From an uncultured Clostridia bacterium (GTDB lineage: Bacteria > Bacillota > Clostridia > UBA1381), in the NCBI GenBank assembly GCA_947631235.1, contig CANRKO010000012.1:36815-100814 (forward strand): a DNA stretch of 64,000 bases, in the 5' to 3' direction. Position numbers and translations under genes: made by a program. Of this stretch, positions 1 to 10,400 are shown in pieces. Positions within the stretch are counted from its first letter, which is position 1. Every line of letters starts with the position of its first letter. The notes beneath the pieces were generated by a model. That model worked only from the letters and a program-made list of their open reading frames with translations, did not search any database and was not told the DNA's origin.

Positions 1-3000
1 CCGCCGACGTATTCGGATTTGTAAAAGTAAACAATGTTACCGTAGGCGCGGCTTCCTTGTAGATATATGCCTCGTACACGGTAGTTGTTGTTTCGTCTTT
101 GGCTCTTACGGTATAATTCGTTCTCATTACCCCGTTTGACTCATGGAATGACGCCATGCCTACCGACGGGTCTATCGACGAGCCGATATATGCTATATCC
201 ACGTTGTACCATGTCGTATAATCATGATCCCACGGCATATACACATATATGGTTGAATTGCTGTTTTCGTGGTTGAAAATCTCGCTGCGGACTTGTCCTT
301 GAACCGTGAATTCGGTAATCTGTGCCATCGTATTGTTATACGGCAAATAAACCGTACGGCTTCCGACCGGCAGACGTTCGTCATTAACTTCGTAGTACAC
401 GCTGTAGTTTATGGGCGTGTCATAACTCTTATTTTCCGGTAAGGTAAATGTTGCGCTGTAAGATCCGTCATCCTCGACAATTACATTCGTTATTAACTCA
501 TCATATCCTTCCATATCGGGAACGAGTATCAGTTTCACACGGTTTGGCATAACCGTACCATACACGGTAATTTTAAACTCACCGCCCATGTATGTAAGGT
601 TGGCGGCATCATACCATATATTATCTACGATAATTTTATGAAGGTCAACCTCTCGCGCGGCATCTTCAACATTAACAAAACCGTTATACTCCTCGTTATT
701 GTACGTTATGCTCATGTTGTATTTACCGTTCGGAACAAGCAGATAAAGCGTTGCGTTATCGTATATATAATATTTTTTACCTTCGTCTTCTTCACTCGTT
801 TTATACAAACATTCATGTAAATCCTTGTTGTCCGAATCTATACGCGCCGTAATCTGATACAGCGGTACACCTTCCTCGGTCTTTGGGTAAACCGATGAGC
901 CGTCGCTTGAATATTCGCCGTCTATGCGTGCGTAATCAACACCGTCGGTTATGAAACTGCCCGCACCGATAAGCGCGTTCATTCCGTCGGGAGATGCTAT
1001 GCGTATGGGCATTTCGGTGACCTTCATGGATGTTCTGTTTGCTATGTTTATCGCGTTTGAATTGCCGCTTTCCACATCCAAAACAGCATTTTCATCGCCT
1101 TTTTTCACGACAAAACTAAGGTCTTTAAATGTCATATATGTACCCGATACGGAAATTGCATTCGTGTTTTGAGACGTTATGCTGCACTTGCCCAAAATGG
1201 TAAATTCAGTATCCCAGTTAATCTGTACGGATGCACCGCTGTGGTTTGTGGCAATCGTCACGTTATCCAGTGTTATCGGAGGAAGTACGGTTCCTTCTGT
1301 ATTTTTCTCCGTCTGAGTTGAGAGTATATGAGTGTCGGTTTCACCTACAATTTTGTATCCTACCGGATCTGTATTGTATGCCGTACCACCGTACAGCACG
1401 TACTCGTCCGAAATTACGATGTCGCCCTTTGAAATATCGTACGTTGTCGGGTTTATCTCGCCTATGTCCTCAAGAACGAGAGTAATGGTATACGTTACAT
1501 CTTTTTTGTCATGTCCCGTTATGGTGTACTCCGCCGTGTGTTCCACGCCGGAAAAGTCCAGTCTGCCTTCCGTAGCTGTTGCACCCACGTACTCACTCGT
1601 AGGCTCAATACGCGCAAGCATAATATTTTCGGGTACATGAACCGTTACAGTATGAGTTTCCTCATTTATTTCCGTGTCCTTGGTTTGACCGGGAACGGTA
1701 AAGCTTGTAAGCTTTGTTTCGGGATTTGATATACATTCAGCCGTATTATCAGTATTTACGCGTACTCTTACATAGTAATAGTATGTCGTTCCATCCTTAT
1801 ATACGCGTATCCATCTCATGCCCGGAACAAGGTGCAGATATAACTTGCCGTCCTCGTCCGTGCTCGTTTTTATCTTCGTCGCAGGTTCCTCGTCACCGTC
1901 TATTGAATATTCAATGTCCTCCATACCCGTAATGCCTTCAACGGTTACGGTTACGGGACGCAGTGCATCGCTGCTTCCGGTCTCAGGAATTGGTGAGTCG
2001 GTGTCATAATTCTTGAAATCCGCTTTGACGCTGCCGCCCCTTATTATCATTTTGGATGATTTGTTGGACGCGCCTCGATTAATTCCGAAGCCGCCTTCTT
2101 CACCGCCCACAGCGGATACAAAACCGCCGTTTATCACAATGTTCATGCCGCCCGCCAACATATTTGAACTGATGCCTATACCTGATGAGGCGCCGCTGCC
2201 GACCGCGTAAATCTTACCGCCGTTTACGGTCAGGTTCATATTTTGTACCTGTGTTGTGGCGCTGCCGCCGATACCGCTGCCGCCTTTTTTACCTATAGCG
2301 TTAACGGTACCTCCGTTTACTATGAGCGAGTTCAGCTCGCCAATACCCGGACCGCTCTGCGATGTTGCGGTAACTGTACCGCTGTTTATTGTAACAGTGC
2401 CCAGCTTACCGAGACCCGCACCGGAGTTTGAGACAATTTCTATCGCACCGTCACCCTCTATTATCAATTTAGACTGTGCCGAGGCGTCCGTAATTCCGCT
2501 TATCGCTCCGGTTGCCAATGATTCGATTTTATTGCTGCCCTTAAGTTCCAATGTTAGGCTGACATTATCCATCAGCGTGATTGCGCTTTTCTGCCAAGCG
2601 CTTATAGATACATTGTCCAGTTCAATACGCGGACTGACGCCCATAACGCTTATTTGGTTCTGAACTACGCTGCCGGATTGAATTATATGAACTGTCTCTG
2701 TTTTTGGAATACTGTATGTCCGATTTGTGCCTACAGTTATTTTCATGTTGGCATCGTTATCATTGTCGGGCGAAATATCAATGTTTCCGTCGGATATGTC
2801 AAAACTCGCCGTAGAGTCTTTTGTTATTTGGATGTCTTTTGTTGCCGTGTATGTATACTGCTCACCGCCCGACTTTGTTAATGTAACGGTCGCGGTCAAG
2901 TTGACCGTCTTGCCCGCCGCCGCGAGAGCAACCACAAGAAAACCGCCTTCGATTTTCGCCTCATCCGCGTCCGCCGCCGCACTGTCAACCTTAATCGAAT

Positions 3001-4549
3001 ACTCCTTCGACAGCGAGTGTACGGGATATGTACATTCTTCGGCGGGAATAAACACCGCGTCCACCTTCTGCCGCACCGTACCGTCTATTACATTTACTTT
3101 TATTTCCGACGGTATATTTTCAAGCGATACTGACGCGCTATCACCGTCACATTTACATTCTTCCTCGGCGCTGTGCTTTTCAAGCGTGTATTCCGTCACC
3201 TCGGGCGTAATGCCCGATACCGAATATATATTTTCATTATAGTGAAGCGCAAAGCTGTCCTCGTCATCGCTCAGATAAGGATACAGTTTTCCATCTTCGT
3301 CCGTATATGCTTTCCAAGAACCGACTGTTATTTCCTTATTCGCGTAATTAGCGTCCGACGGCATCTGCATGACCGTGCAATGAAGTGGTTCACCGAACTC
3401 GTTTGTAGGATAAGTTGTATCTACTATAGTATCAAACGTAGTATTCTTAATACTTCCGCCTTTTACGATAACATCATTGTATTTTTCCGACAAGGCAGAC
3501 CCCGAACCGATACCGACACAATTACCTCCGGTTTTTGTACCGCCGGTTGCCGTTATATTGCCGCCGGTAATGGTTATCGGCGCGTTTGGAATATAATTAC
3601 ATCCGCCTATACCGGCACCATATTTGCCGCCTGTCGCTGTCACGTTTCCGCCTTCAATCAATATGCCTACTCCGTAATTGGATTGATAGGCTCTACTTGT
3701 GGTATTCGGCGCACCGATACCGGCACCGCTGAGACCGGCGGTTGCGTTTATATTACCGCCTCTAACGGTTATTTGACCGTGAGCGCCTGAAGAAGAATCT
3801 TTATTGGGAGCATTTGTGCCTATTGCCGGAGCGTTGCTCTTACTGCCCACCTCCAGCGAACCGTCTCCTTCAATTATGAGTGTGCCATAGCTTGACCTGT
3901 CTGCAGAGGAATAAACCGCAATACCCGCATAACCTGCAAGTGTCGCGGTAATATTATTAACCCCATTTAAAACAAGCGTAAGTTCCGCGCCTTCCTCCAC
4001 TTTTATCGGCGCGGTCGTGCTTGAGGTCATGGTAACATCATTAAGGGTAAGCGTGGCTTTAACATCGGTTTTTACCACGATATTATTCGTTATGTCTCCG
4101 CTTGCGTTTGTAACACTATATTCTCCCTCTTCCGCAATTTCCACGGGACTCGATTGGAGATCTTCGGTTATGTCACCGCTCGCAGTAAGCGCCATGAGTT
4201 TAAAGCCGTTCGTGCGTGAGGGAATTGTTTTTAAATCCAAAGGAGGTTCTGCCGTTACGGTCGGAGCCTTCGCGGTCGGCTGCGGTGAGACAGTCGTTTC
4301 CGCTTCAATATCATCTTCTTCATCCTCGAAAGACGGCAGTGTAATCGGCAGCTTTACAGGATTTTTCAGCATCGGAAGTTCAAACGCTTTGGGGGTCGGT
4401 GATGCCGACGGTTCGGGCGTGGTTTCCGTGACCTCCGTGACCGGAGGATTTTCAGTTTCTGCCGTTATGTCTTCCGCAAACACAGGAATGTTAACGCTTG
4501 TAAAAACCATTATAAGCGCCAAAAAAAGCGAAACAGATTTTCTTTTCAT
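1..4549 (-). CDS. Secreted beta-helix protein with three carbohydrate-binding-type modules (C-terminus beyond window)
   Basis: The frame is open from an ATG at 4549 to the left edge, about 1,516 codons, with no stop. The start is supported by AAGGGAG ten bases upstream. The N-terminus (MKRKSVSLFLALIMVFTSV, then NIPVFA-ED) is a classic signal peptide, followed by a Pro/Thr/Ser linker (TPEPSASPTPK). Three regions look like right-handed beta-helix modules of the Cthe_2159-like carbohydrate-binding type: about 4230-3430, 2840-2010 and 1460-930. The first two carry rungs such as GGNVTATGGKYGAGIGG; the third is more diverged. Between and after them are Ig-like domains with the motif F-T-V-P-G-Q (about 1720-1480 and 335-30) and another beta-sandwich (about 610-370). 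The family is known for binding acidic polysaccharides such as pectin, so an extracellular glycan-binding role is plausible but inferred. It starts 32 bases after the 4582-7197 gene and is probably co-transcribed with it. No catalytic motif is visible in the part present, and the C-terminal anchor cannot be seen. Confidence 0.9.
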   Translation of the reverse strand, partial: MKRKSVSLFLALIMVFTSVNIPVFAEDITAETENPPVTEVTETTPEPSASPTPKAFELPMLKNPVKLPITLPSFEDEEDDIEAETTVSPQPTAKAPTVTAEPPLDLKTIPSRTNGFKLMALTASGDITEDLQSSPVEIAEEGEYSVTNASGDITNNIVVKTDVKATLTLNDVTMTSSTTAPIKVEEGAELTLVLNGVNNITATLAGYAGIAVYSSADRSSYGTLIIEGDGSLEVGSKSNAPAIGTNAPNKDSSSGAHGQITVRGGNINATAGLSGAGIGAPNTTSRAYQSNYGVGILIEGGNVTATGGKYGAGIGGCNYIPNAPITITGGNITATGGTKTGGNCVGIGSGSALSEKYNDVIVKGGSIKNTTFDTIVDTTYPTNEFGEPLHCTVMQMPSDANYANKEITVGSWKAYTDEDGKLYPYLSDDEDSFALHYNENIYSVSGITPEVTEYTLEKHSAEEECKCDGDSASVSLENIPSEIKVNVIDGTVRQKVDAVFIPAEECTYPVHSLSKEYSIKVDSAAADADEAKIEGGFLVVALAAAGKTVNLTATVTLTKSGGEQYTYTATKDIQITKDSTASFDISDGNIDISPDNDNDANMKITVGTNRTYSIPKTETVHIIQSGSVVQNQISVMGVSPRIELDNVSISAWQKSAITLMDNVSLTLELKGSNKIESLATGAISGITDASAQSKLIIEGDGAIEIVSNSGAGLGKLGTVTINSGTVTATSQSGPGIGELNSLIVNGGTVNAIGKKGGSGIGGSATTQVQNMNLTVNGGKIYAVGSGASSGIGISSNMLAGGMNIVINGGFVSAVGGEEGGFGINRGASNKSSKMIIRGGSVKADFKNYDTDSPIPETGSSDALRPVTVTVEGITGMEDIEYSIDGDEEPATKIKTSTDEDGKLYLHLVPGMRWIRVYKDGTTYYYYVRVRVNTDNTAECISNPETKLTSFTVPGQTKDTEINEETHTVTVHVPENIMLARIEPTSEYVGATATEGRLDFSGVEHTAEYTITGHDKKDVTYTITLVLEDIGEINPTTYDISKGDIVISDEYVLYGGTAYNTDPVGYKIVGETDTHILSTQTEKNTEGTVLPPITLDNVTIATNHSGASVQINWDTEFTILGKCSITSQNTNAISVSGTYMTFKDLSFVVKKGDENAVLDVESGNSNAINIANRTSMKVTEMPIRIASPDGMNALIGAGSFITDGVDYARIDGEYSSDGSSVYPKTEEGVPLYQITARIDSDNKDLHECLYKTSEEDEGKKYYIYDNATLYLLVPNGKYNMSITYNNEEYNGFVNVEDAAREVDLHKIIVDNIWYDAANLTYMGGEFKITVYGTVMPNRVKLILVPDMEGYDELITNVIVEDDGSYSATFTLPENKSYDTPINYSVYYEVNDERLPVGSRTVYLPYNNTMAQITEFTVQGQVRSEIFNHENSNSTIYVYMPWDHDYTTWYNVDIAYIGSSIDPSVGMASFHESNGVMRTNYTVRAKDETTTTVYEAYIYKEAAPTVTLFTFTNPNTSA

Positions 4550-4581
4550 AGCCGTCACACTCCCTTAATTTGATTTAAAAC

Positions 4582-7197
4582 TTACTTTACCCACGGATAA
4601 TACGGTACAAGCGGTTTGGCAAAACGGTTATATATGTCGTCAGCGTCGTCTCTGTTAAGCGTGCCGTCTTTATTGACATCCCATATTCTCGCCTGCGTTA
4701 CCGTATTCGGTGCGCCGGACGCTTTGGCTGTTATGTAATTTCCGTCAAGCGCGTTTAATATACCGTCGCCGTTTGCGTCGCCTATTTTACCGCCCACAAC
4801 CATTACATAACGCGTCAGCGTGCCGCCGTCGTAAGTATACGTCACCTTGTACAAACCGTCGCTCACCTCTACGGGATCGCTGCCGTTTACCGCCGCCGCG
4901 CCGTTTACGACCATACCCGGGTCGTTAAAATTCTTTATATCGTTTACGATAACCGTATTCACATCTGCGTCAAAATCCGCGTCTTCCGTATCGGGTACGG
5001 TGAATTTCGGATAATGCGTATCGTTGTATATGCGGCTCGCCTTAAACGCGTTTACTTTACTTTCCCGCTCCGCCTCGACGGACTCATTGTAAATCTTGGC
5101 GGCGGGCGAGTTGCCCACATTAAGAGACGCGACCGAAGTGATTGTCATTATTGCGCTAAAGTCGTCCGCAAGCGTATAATTATTGCTTTTAAGCGTGATT
5201 ACAATATCATACTCACCCGCGGCGGTAACATCATTCGTAAGAGCGCCGCCCGCGTTTCTGTACTGTACGGTATAGTCGTCGCCCTCCGAAAGTCCGTCGT
5301 TACTCGTAACCGTCGCCTTGTGCGCACTGCCGTCGTAGGGGACGGTATTGTTGGTTATGGCGAAGGTGACCGGTTTGGGGCTGACCGTATACTGATATGA
5401 CTGCTGTGTTGCGGACGGAGTATAATTATCATTTGTTACTTCAATTACAATATCATACGTACCCGCGTCCGTTACGCTGTCCGACAAAGTTTCCGACGCA
5501 CTCTTATACTGTACATTATAATCATCGGGCGATTGAAGGTCACTGTCATTATCCACCGTTGCCGTATGTTGTGAACCGTCATATGTTGTACTGTTATCGC
5601 TTACGGTAAACTTTACCTGTTTCGGGTTTACCGTGTACTGATACGACTGCTGCGACGAGGACAACGTATAGTTATCGTTTGTAACTTCAATGACAATATC
5701 ATACGTACCCGCGTTCGTTACTTCATTTGACGTATGTTCGTCCTTATCCCGATATGTAACGGTGTAATCGCCATCGGTAAGACCGCTGTCGTTTGCCACA
5801 GTTGCCTTATGAGGCGAACCGTCATACGTGGTACTGTTATCGCTTACGGTAAACGTTACCTGCTTTTTCGTGATTTCAAATGTGTTACCCGAGACCGTGC
5901 CCATTGTATAGCCTATACCGTCGTTAAGTGTAATAACAACGGTGTACGTTCCCACTTCGGTAGGTTCTACGGAGGTTAAATGCTCTGCGTCATCGCTCTT
6001 ATAATACTTAACCGTGTACTGCTCGGGAGTAAGCTCGCAATCATTGGTAATTGTCGGATACTGCGCCTCACCGCTGTACTGCTTTACCGCGTCGCTTACC
6101 GTGAAATTGGCTGTCCGTTCGCGCACGGTTACGGTCGATGGAGTGATCGTTCCCACGTCGTACATTTCCGCATCTTCATCCTGCAGCGTGATATGCACGG
6201 TATATGTACCGACACCTTCGGGTTTATTGTGCATTTGACCGTCTTTTTCATACTGAACGGTATAATGCGTTACGTCCTCGCGTGACGGCTTGTACGTTCT
6301 GTTCCACGTTTGACCGACATAGAAATTGCTCGTATCATCAAGCGTAAAATCCACACGGTTACGCGCTATTTCAAAGGCTGTACTGTTATTCTCCGGTGTC
6401 GCGAAATTATTATCCGTAATGGTACATGAAACATGATATATACCGGGTTCTGTCGGCGGAGTATCGGAAGAATACTCTACATTTATGCCTTCATAATGCA
6501 AAGAATAGCTTTGGGGAGTCGGCGTACCCGTAACCGTACAGGTCGGAGCATGCTGTGATTTATCATAATTAAACTCCGTATTTGCATATGAAATATTAAC
6601 CGTGTCGTTTTTATTTATGTATAAATGCGTTTTATCCATTGAGCCAAAAGCATAGCCTGCCGATGTAACGTTAATATTTATCGGGTAAGTTCCGACATCC
6701 GTTTTGGTTTCACTGCCGCCATAGGTTACGGTAAAGTCAATTCCTTCTGCGGGCGAACCTTCAAGGTACGGAGATACTGTAACTTTATGCGGTGAACCGT
6801 CATAATTATAGATATTATCTTTAATTTTAAAATCAACTAGTAAAGCGTGAATTGGCAGTCTGAATTTTTGTTCAACCGACGCGCCCGCACTGTCCTCTAC
6901 TTTTATTCTTATATTACTGTATGTAGTGCCTCCCTCCGTCGGAACTCCCGAATATGTTCCGTCAGATGATAATGAGAGTCCGTTTGGATATAAGTATGCA
7001 CTGGACGGGTTGGCAAGTGAAAATGTATAAGGCGGTGTGCCGCCTTGCGCTTCAAATTTAACCTCATAATGAGCATTTGATGTTGCGGTCGGGAGCAAAG
7101 CTTTTGTTGTAAACGCCAAATCATCCGCCGCATGAGCGCACAATCCCACAGCGAACACTATTACAAATACCGCGAAAAAAGCGGATAATTTTTTCAT
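4582..7197 (-). CDS. Secreted MBG-repeat protein with C-terminal dockerin-like module (871 aa)
   Basis: ATG at 7197 is chosen over an in-frame GTG at 7206 because AGAGGG (7206-7211) sits eight bases before the ATG but overlaps the GTG. A signal peptide (MKKLSAFFAVFVIVFAVGLC, then AHA-AD) is followed by a putative Ig domain of the He_PIG type (residues about 25-120). Next come seven tandem MBG-like repeats of about 80 residues (nucleotides about 6840-5140), each with a Y-D-G-S-x-H-K/T-x-T-V type motif and an A/V-G-T-Y-D/T-I/V-x-I strand. A module beginning VGNSPAAKIY (residue about 690) relates this protein to its neighbours. The tail has two EF-hand-like loops, DANGDGILNALDGNYI and DVNKDGTLNRDDADDI, which fit type I dockerins well. 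It probably binds a cohesin-like partner on the surface. It differs from its neighbours in lacking the N-terminal cohesin-like module. No enzyme domain is present. Confidence 0.95.
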   Translation of the reverse strand: MKKLSAFFAVFVIVFAVGLCAHAADDLAFTTKALLPTATSNAHYEVKFEAQGGTPPYTFSLANPSSAYLYPNGLSLSSDGTYSGVPTEGGTTYSNIRIKVEDSAGASVEQKFRLPIHALLVDFKIKDNIYNYDGSPHKVTVSPYLEGSPAEGIDFTVTYGGSETKTDVGTYPININVTSAGYAFGSMDKTHLYINKNDTVNISYANTEFNYDKSQHAPTCTVTGTPTPQSYSLHYEGINVEYSSDTPPTEPGIYHVSCTITDNNFATPENNSTAFEIARNRVDFTLDDTSNFYVGQTWNRTYKPSREDVTHYTVQYEKDGQMHNKPEGVGTYTVHITLQDEDAEMYDVGTITPSTVTVRERTANFTVSDAVKQYSGEAQYPTITNDCELTPEQYTVKYYKSDDAEHLTSVEPTEVGTYTVVITLNDGIGYTMGTVSGNTFEITKKQVTFTVSDNSTTYDGSPHKATVANDSGLTDGDYTVTYRDKDEHTSNEVTNAGTYDIVIEVTNDNYTLSSSQQSYQYTVNPKQVKFTVSDNSTTYDGSQHTATVDNDSDLQSPDDYNVQYKSASETLSDSVTDAGTYDIVIEVTNDNYTPSATQQSYQYTVSPKPVTFAITNNTVPYDGSAHKATVTSNDGLSEGDDYTVQYRNAGGALTNDVTAAGEYDIVITLKSNNYTLADDFSAIMTITSVASLNVGNSPAAKIYNESVEAERESKVNAFKASRIYNDTHYPKFTVPDTEDADFDADVNTVIVNDIKNFNDPGMVVNGAAAVNGSDPVEVSDGLYKVTYTYDGGTLTRYVMVVGGKIGDANGDGILNALDGNYITAKASGAPNTVTQARIWDVNKDGTLNRDDADDIYNRFAKPLVPYYPWVK
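5140..6840 (-). repeat. Seven tandem MBG-like repeats in the 871-aa protein
   Basis: Units are about 80 residues (240 bases). The fifth and sixth units (about 5870-5640 and 5635-5380) are nearly identical at protein level (shared AGTYDIVIEVTNDNYT and FTVSDNSTTYDGS) and close at DNA level, so this pair is a recent duplication. The first three units are strongly diverged. Confidence 0.88.
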
Positions 7198-7205
7198 ACA
7201 TGACA

Positions 7206-7211
7206 CCCTCT
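7206..7211 (-). promoter_or_regulatory. Ribosome binding site deciding the start of the 871-aa gene
   Basis: AGAGGG lies eight bases before the ATG at 7197. It overlaps the alternative GTG codon at 7206, which makes the GTG an unlikely start. Confidence 0.75.
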
Positions 7212-7246
7212 TTCGGTTTGTGTTTTGCTTAATTTATGTTGTCATA

Positions 7247-7287
7247 TTTCCGAGAACATCGTCAAAAAACGACAATATCCTCGGAAA
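7247..7287 (-). other. Long RNA hairpin in the leader of the 871-aa gene
   Basis: As minus-strand RNA, TTTCCGAGGATATTGTC pairs over 17 positions with GACGATGTTCTCGGAAA around a 7-base loop GTTTTTT. Three of the pairs are G-U, and these would be A-C mismatches in plus-strand RNA, so the structure is specific to the transcribed strand. It is not followed by a U run. It lies about 50 bases before the ATG at 7197 and could be a leader, attenuator or processing element. Confidence 0.6.
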
Positions 7288-7297
7288 TGCAACAACA

Positions 7298-7315
7298 CGG
7301 GGCGATAACGCCCCG
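7298..7315 (-). terminator. Possible weak terminator hairpin after the SLH protein gene
   Basis: CGGGGCG / CGCCCCG forms a perfect 7-bp G+C stem with loop TTAT on the minus strand. It is followed by GTGTTGTTGCATTT, which is only moderately U-rich, so termination may be partial and leave some read-through into the 871-aa gene. Confidence 0.45.
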
Positions 7316-7353
7316 CATTATTACACTTCGCATACGCGTTAATATGCAGGGGG

Positions 7354-7380
7354 ATGAGCGGCTCCGCAAGAGCCGCTCAT
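7354..7380. other. Perfect 11-bp inverted repeat downstream of the SLH protein gene
   Basis: ATGAGCGGCTC and GAGCCGCTCAT flank a 5-base loop. On the minus strand it starts about 50 bases after the TAA of the SLH protein gene and is followed by CCCCC rather than a U run, so it is more likely an mRNA-stabilising or protein-binding hairpin than a terminator. Confidence 0.6.
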
Positions 7381-7431
7381 GCGGGTTAGGAATGCAACGT
7401 CAATGCGTTGTTCCTTACGAATTATGCGTTA

Positions 7432-10400
7432 TTATTCTGTGGGATTGGTAACTTCCCCGGGGTCGGAAACAGGAGATTCCTCGGGAGTCTCCTCACCCTC
7501 CGGCGCAGGAGTTGCCTCTCCTTCGGGTGCGGGCGTTTCCTCCGCATCGGGTGCGGGTGTCGCTTCCGCATCGGGCGCGGGCGTTTCCTCCGGAGCGGGA
7601 GTTACCTCAGGTTCGGGCGCCTCGGCGCTGCTGTTTACCTGTCTCTCGTTAACCGCGAGTATAATATTGCTTTCAGCCCAATAACCGGATATATCGGTCG
7701 GGGTGAATGTTACGATCGCTGTCGACGGAGCGAGAACGTTGTTGATCATCGTTACAGCCTCGGCTCTCGTCAAAGGCGAATACGGAGCGAACGTTCCGTC
7801 CGCGTAACCGGAAACCACACCGCGTGTAGCGAGCGTCGTTATGCTATCCTTAGCCCAGTTATCAGACGTTACATCCGTGAACATATCGTCCACAACAACG
7901 ATGTCATACTTCTGCGCTCTTGTGATTACAGCCGCAAGTTCGCCTCTCGTTACCTGATTATCGGGTCTGTATGTGCCGTCCTCGTAGCCGCTTATCACAT
8001 TATAATTTTCAAGATAACCTACATACTTATTATACCAAGCGTCGTCCGCAACGTCGGGGAATGACGAATCATACACACCGTCGGGAATATCGTCGCCGTT
8101 TATAAGTCTCGCTATCATCGACGCAAGTTCCGCTCTTGTGATATTGTTATCGGGCAGGAACGTGCCGTCGTCATAGCCGGACGCGTAAGGCTTCGTGTAC
8201 TCCGTGTCAATCAGAGGAGCGGGCGTGGGAGTCGGAGTCGACGGTGACGACGGAGCGGGCGTCTTGTCGGGAGCGGGTTTAACCGTAATTCCCACAGACT
8301 TCTGAACGCCTCCAACGTTCACGGTAATTCTTACCTCTCCTTCCTTCAAAAGCTTAACGTTACCGTTTTCATCTACCGTTGCGATAGTTTCATTGGTTGA
8401 CTTCCATGTCGGCTTGCTTGTTGTTCCGGTGATTGTCGGATTGAGCGTCAGCGTTTCGCCTACGTAGCCCTCAAGATTTGACTCGGGGAACTTGACGGTC
8501 ACGCTGCTTCCGCCGCCACCGCCGCCGCCACCGCCGCCACCGGTGGTCTGCGTCATGTAAAGTTCTGTTTCCGCTTTAAGCGTAAACGGATATTCAATCT
8601 TCGTCTTACCTTCCTTATCGGTGTAATACGCCTTAAATCTCGACGGTTTAGCGCCCAAGACGCCCGTTGAGGAGTTAAATCCGTTATCGTCCGCAACGGA
8701 TGTCACGTCCGTGTACACCTCGGCAAGCTTTGTTGTCGAATTTACCTTATAAACAACCACATGGTTCTTTAACGTTGTTACCGCAGCACTTCCCGCAGGT
8801 GACGGATTGTGGTTATCGTCGCCCTTCTTTCTTGCCTGTACGGTATACTCCTTGCCCTTTTCAAGATTCTCAAAGTTCGGCTCTGCAACCCAGTCCGTGC
8901 CGTTGATTGAGTATTCAAGCGTATCGTCCTTAACGTAACCGTTCTCGGTGTCGGGAACGATATTGTTCGTCTTGGGATCAACCTTTACCTTCGGAGCGGC
9001 AGGCTCGTCTTGATCAGCCTTGTTGATCTTACCTGTAGACTTAGAAGATATATCATCCTCAATCTCATAATTCTTTGCAGCGTCTCCCGTGAGAGTTACA
9101 TCGCTTAACGTAACTTCCTTATCGGTATCGCTTGCGTTTGCGTCGGCAAACGTCGCCTTAAATTCAAGGGTCAGCTTGCCTTCGTCCGCAGTTTCTACGC
9201 CCGCGGGGTCTGCTACCGTGCCGCTGTATGTATTGTCACCGTTATATTTTTTCTCGATACCGAGGGTAACATCCGACAGCTTAATCTTTTTCTTGTTGGT
9301 CGTAATCGCAACGCTTGTTTCCTTGCCGCCGAATGCCAGCTTTAAGGTCGCCGCGCCGCATTCAAGGTCAACCGTGCCTGCACCGTCGGCAGCCGTAATC
9401 GTCTTATCGGGTGTGGTTGAACCCGTGGGATATACCAGCGTAATTATGCCGCCCTCGGCGATAAACTGCTCCCATGTGATCGGTGTTGCGGTCGTTCCTT
9501 CATAGTTAAGCGATACCATCATACCCGTTAAATCAAGCTTCTCGGGATATGTGTACGTTACCTTAGGCTGTGTCGTAACCGTAATGCTATCCAAATTCTT
9601 CGGCTTTACACTACCCTTACCGGTGATTGTCGCGCTTGTATCAAGTACGTAGTTGCTCGCCGCAGCGCCGGTAAGCGGAGTTGTCGCGTCTTTCGTTATC
9701 GTTACGGTTACATTGTCTTGCGGCGTTCCGTTCACATCGTTCTCGCTGTACTCATAACCGTAATTGAAGATAACCTCGTCGCCCTGAAAAACCGCATCGC
9801 CTGTGTTTGTCGGCGTCAGGTTGACTGTTTGTCCCGTCTTGGTTCTGTTTGCCGTATCACCCTGAGTGATGTTCGGAACGGTTACTTCAATCGTTGTAAT
9901 CTTCTTTTGCTCGATTGTACCTTTAAGCGCGGCAAGTGAAGTCGGATCAAGCTTTAACGTATAATACTTGTTAAAATCTGCAGCCGCATCACCCGCAGCG
10001 GTTATTGTGCCGCTGAATGAAATAGCCTTGTCCGAACCCGCGTTCGCGTCCGCATATGTGAACAAGTCGGCGGTCGTAGCGGTAATGTCCGCATACGTTG
10101 TTTGGTCTTCGGTCAGCATATCTGTCGTGGTTACTGTGAGCGTCGGCGTGTCTGTTGTTTCAAGAGCGGTCGTCTTGTCATACGTCTTTGAAATTCCGTC
10201 CGCCGGAGCGGCTACCGTAACTTTTACTTCGATTTTCTGTACCTTTAATTCAAAATGTCCTGTCGGATCGCCCGCGCCGGCATTGAGTACCGTGTCGTCG
10301 GTGGTAATGCCCGTATTTCCGCCTTCAACATAGAATTGCAGGTGCTTTCCGTTCATTTCGGGCGTAAGCGTCGTATCCTTATCAATATCGCCATAATCTC

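Noticed and set aside
7120..7197. Lipoprotein signal in the MBG-repeat protein (Cys in AVGLCAHA)
   Set aside because: The residue before Cys is Leu, not Gly, Ala or Ser, so the lipobox is not met; AHA-AD is a better signal peptidase I site.
7204..7206. GTG as start of the MBG-repeat protein
   Set aside because: The ribosome binding site AGAGGG overlaps it; the ATG at 7197 has correct spacing and gives a cleaner signal peptide.
7225..7265. Promoter for the MBG-repeat gene (TTGACG near 7264)
   Set aside because: The best -10 candidates lie 13 or 21 bases away and match poorly; the TTGACG is part of the 17-bp hairpin.
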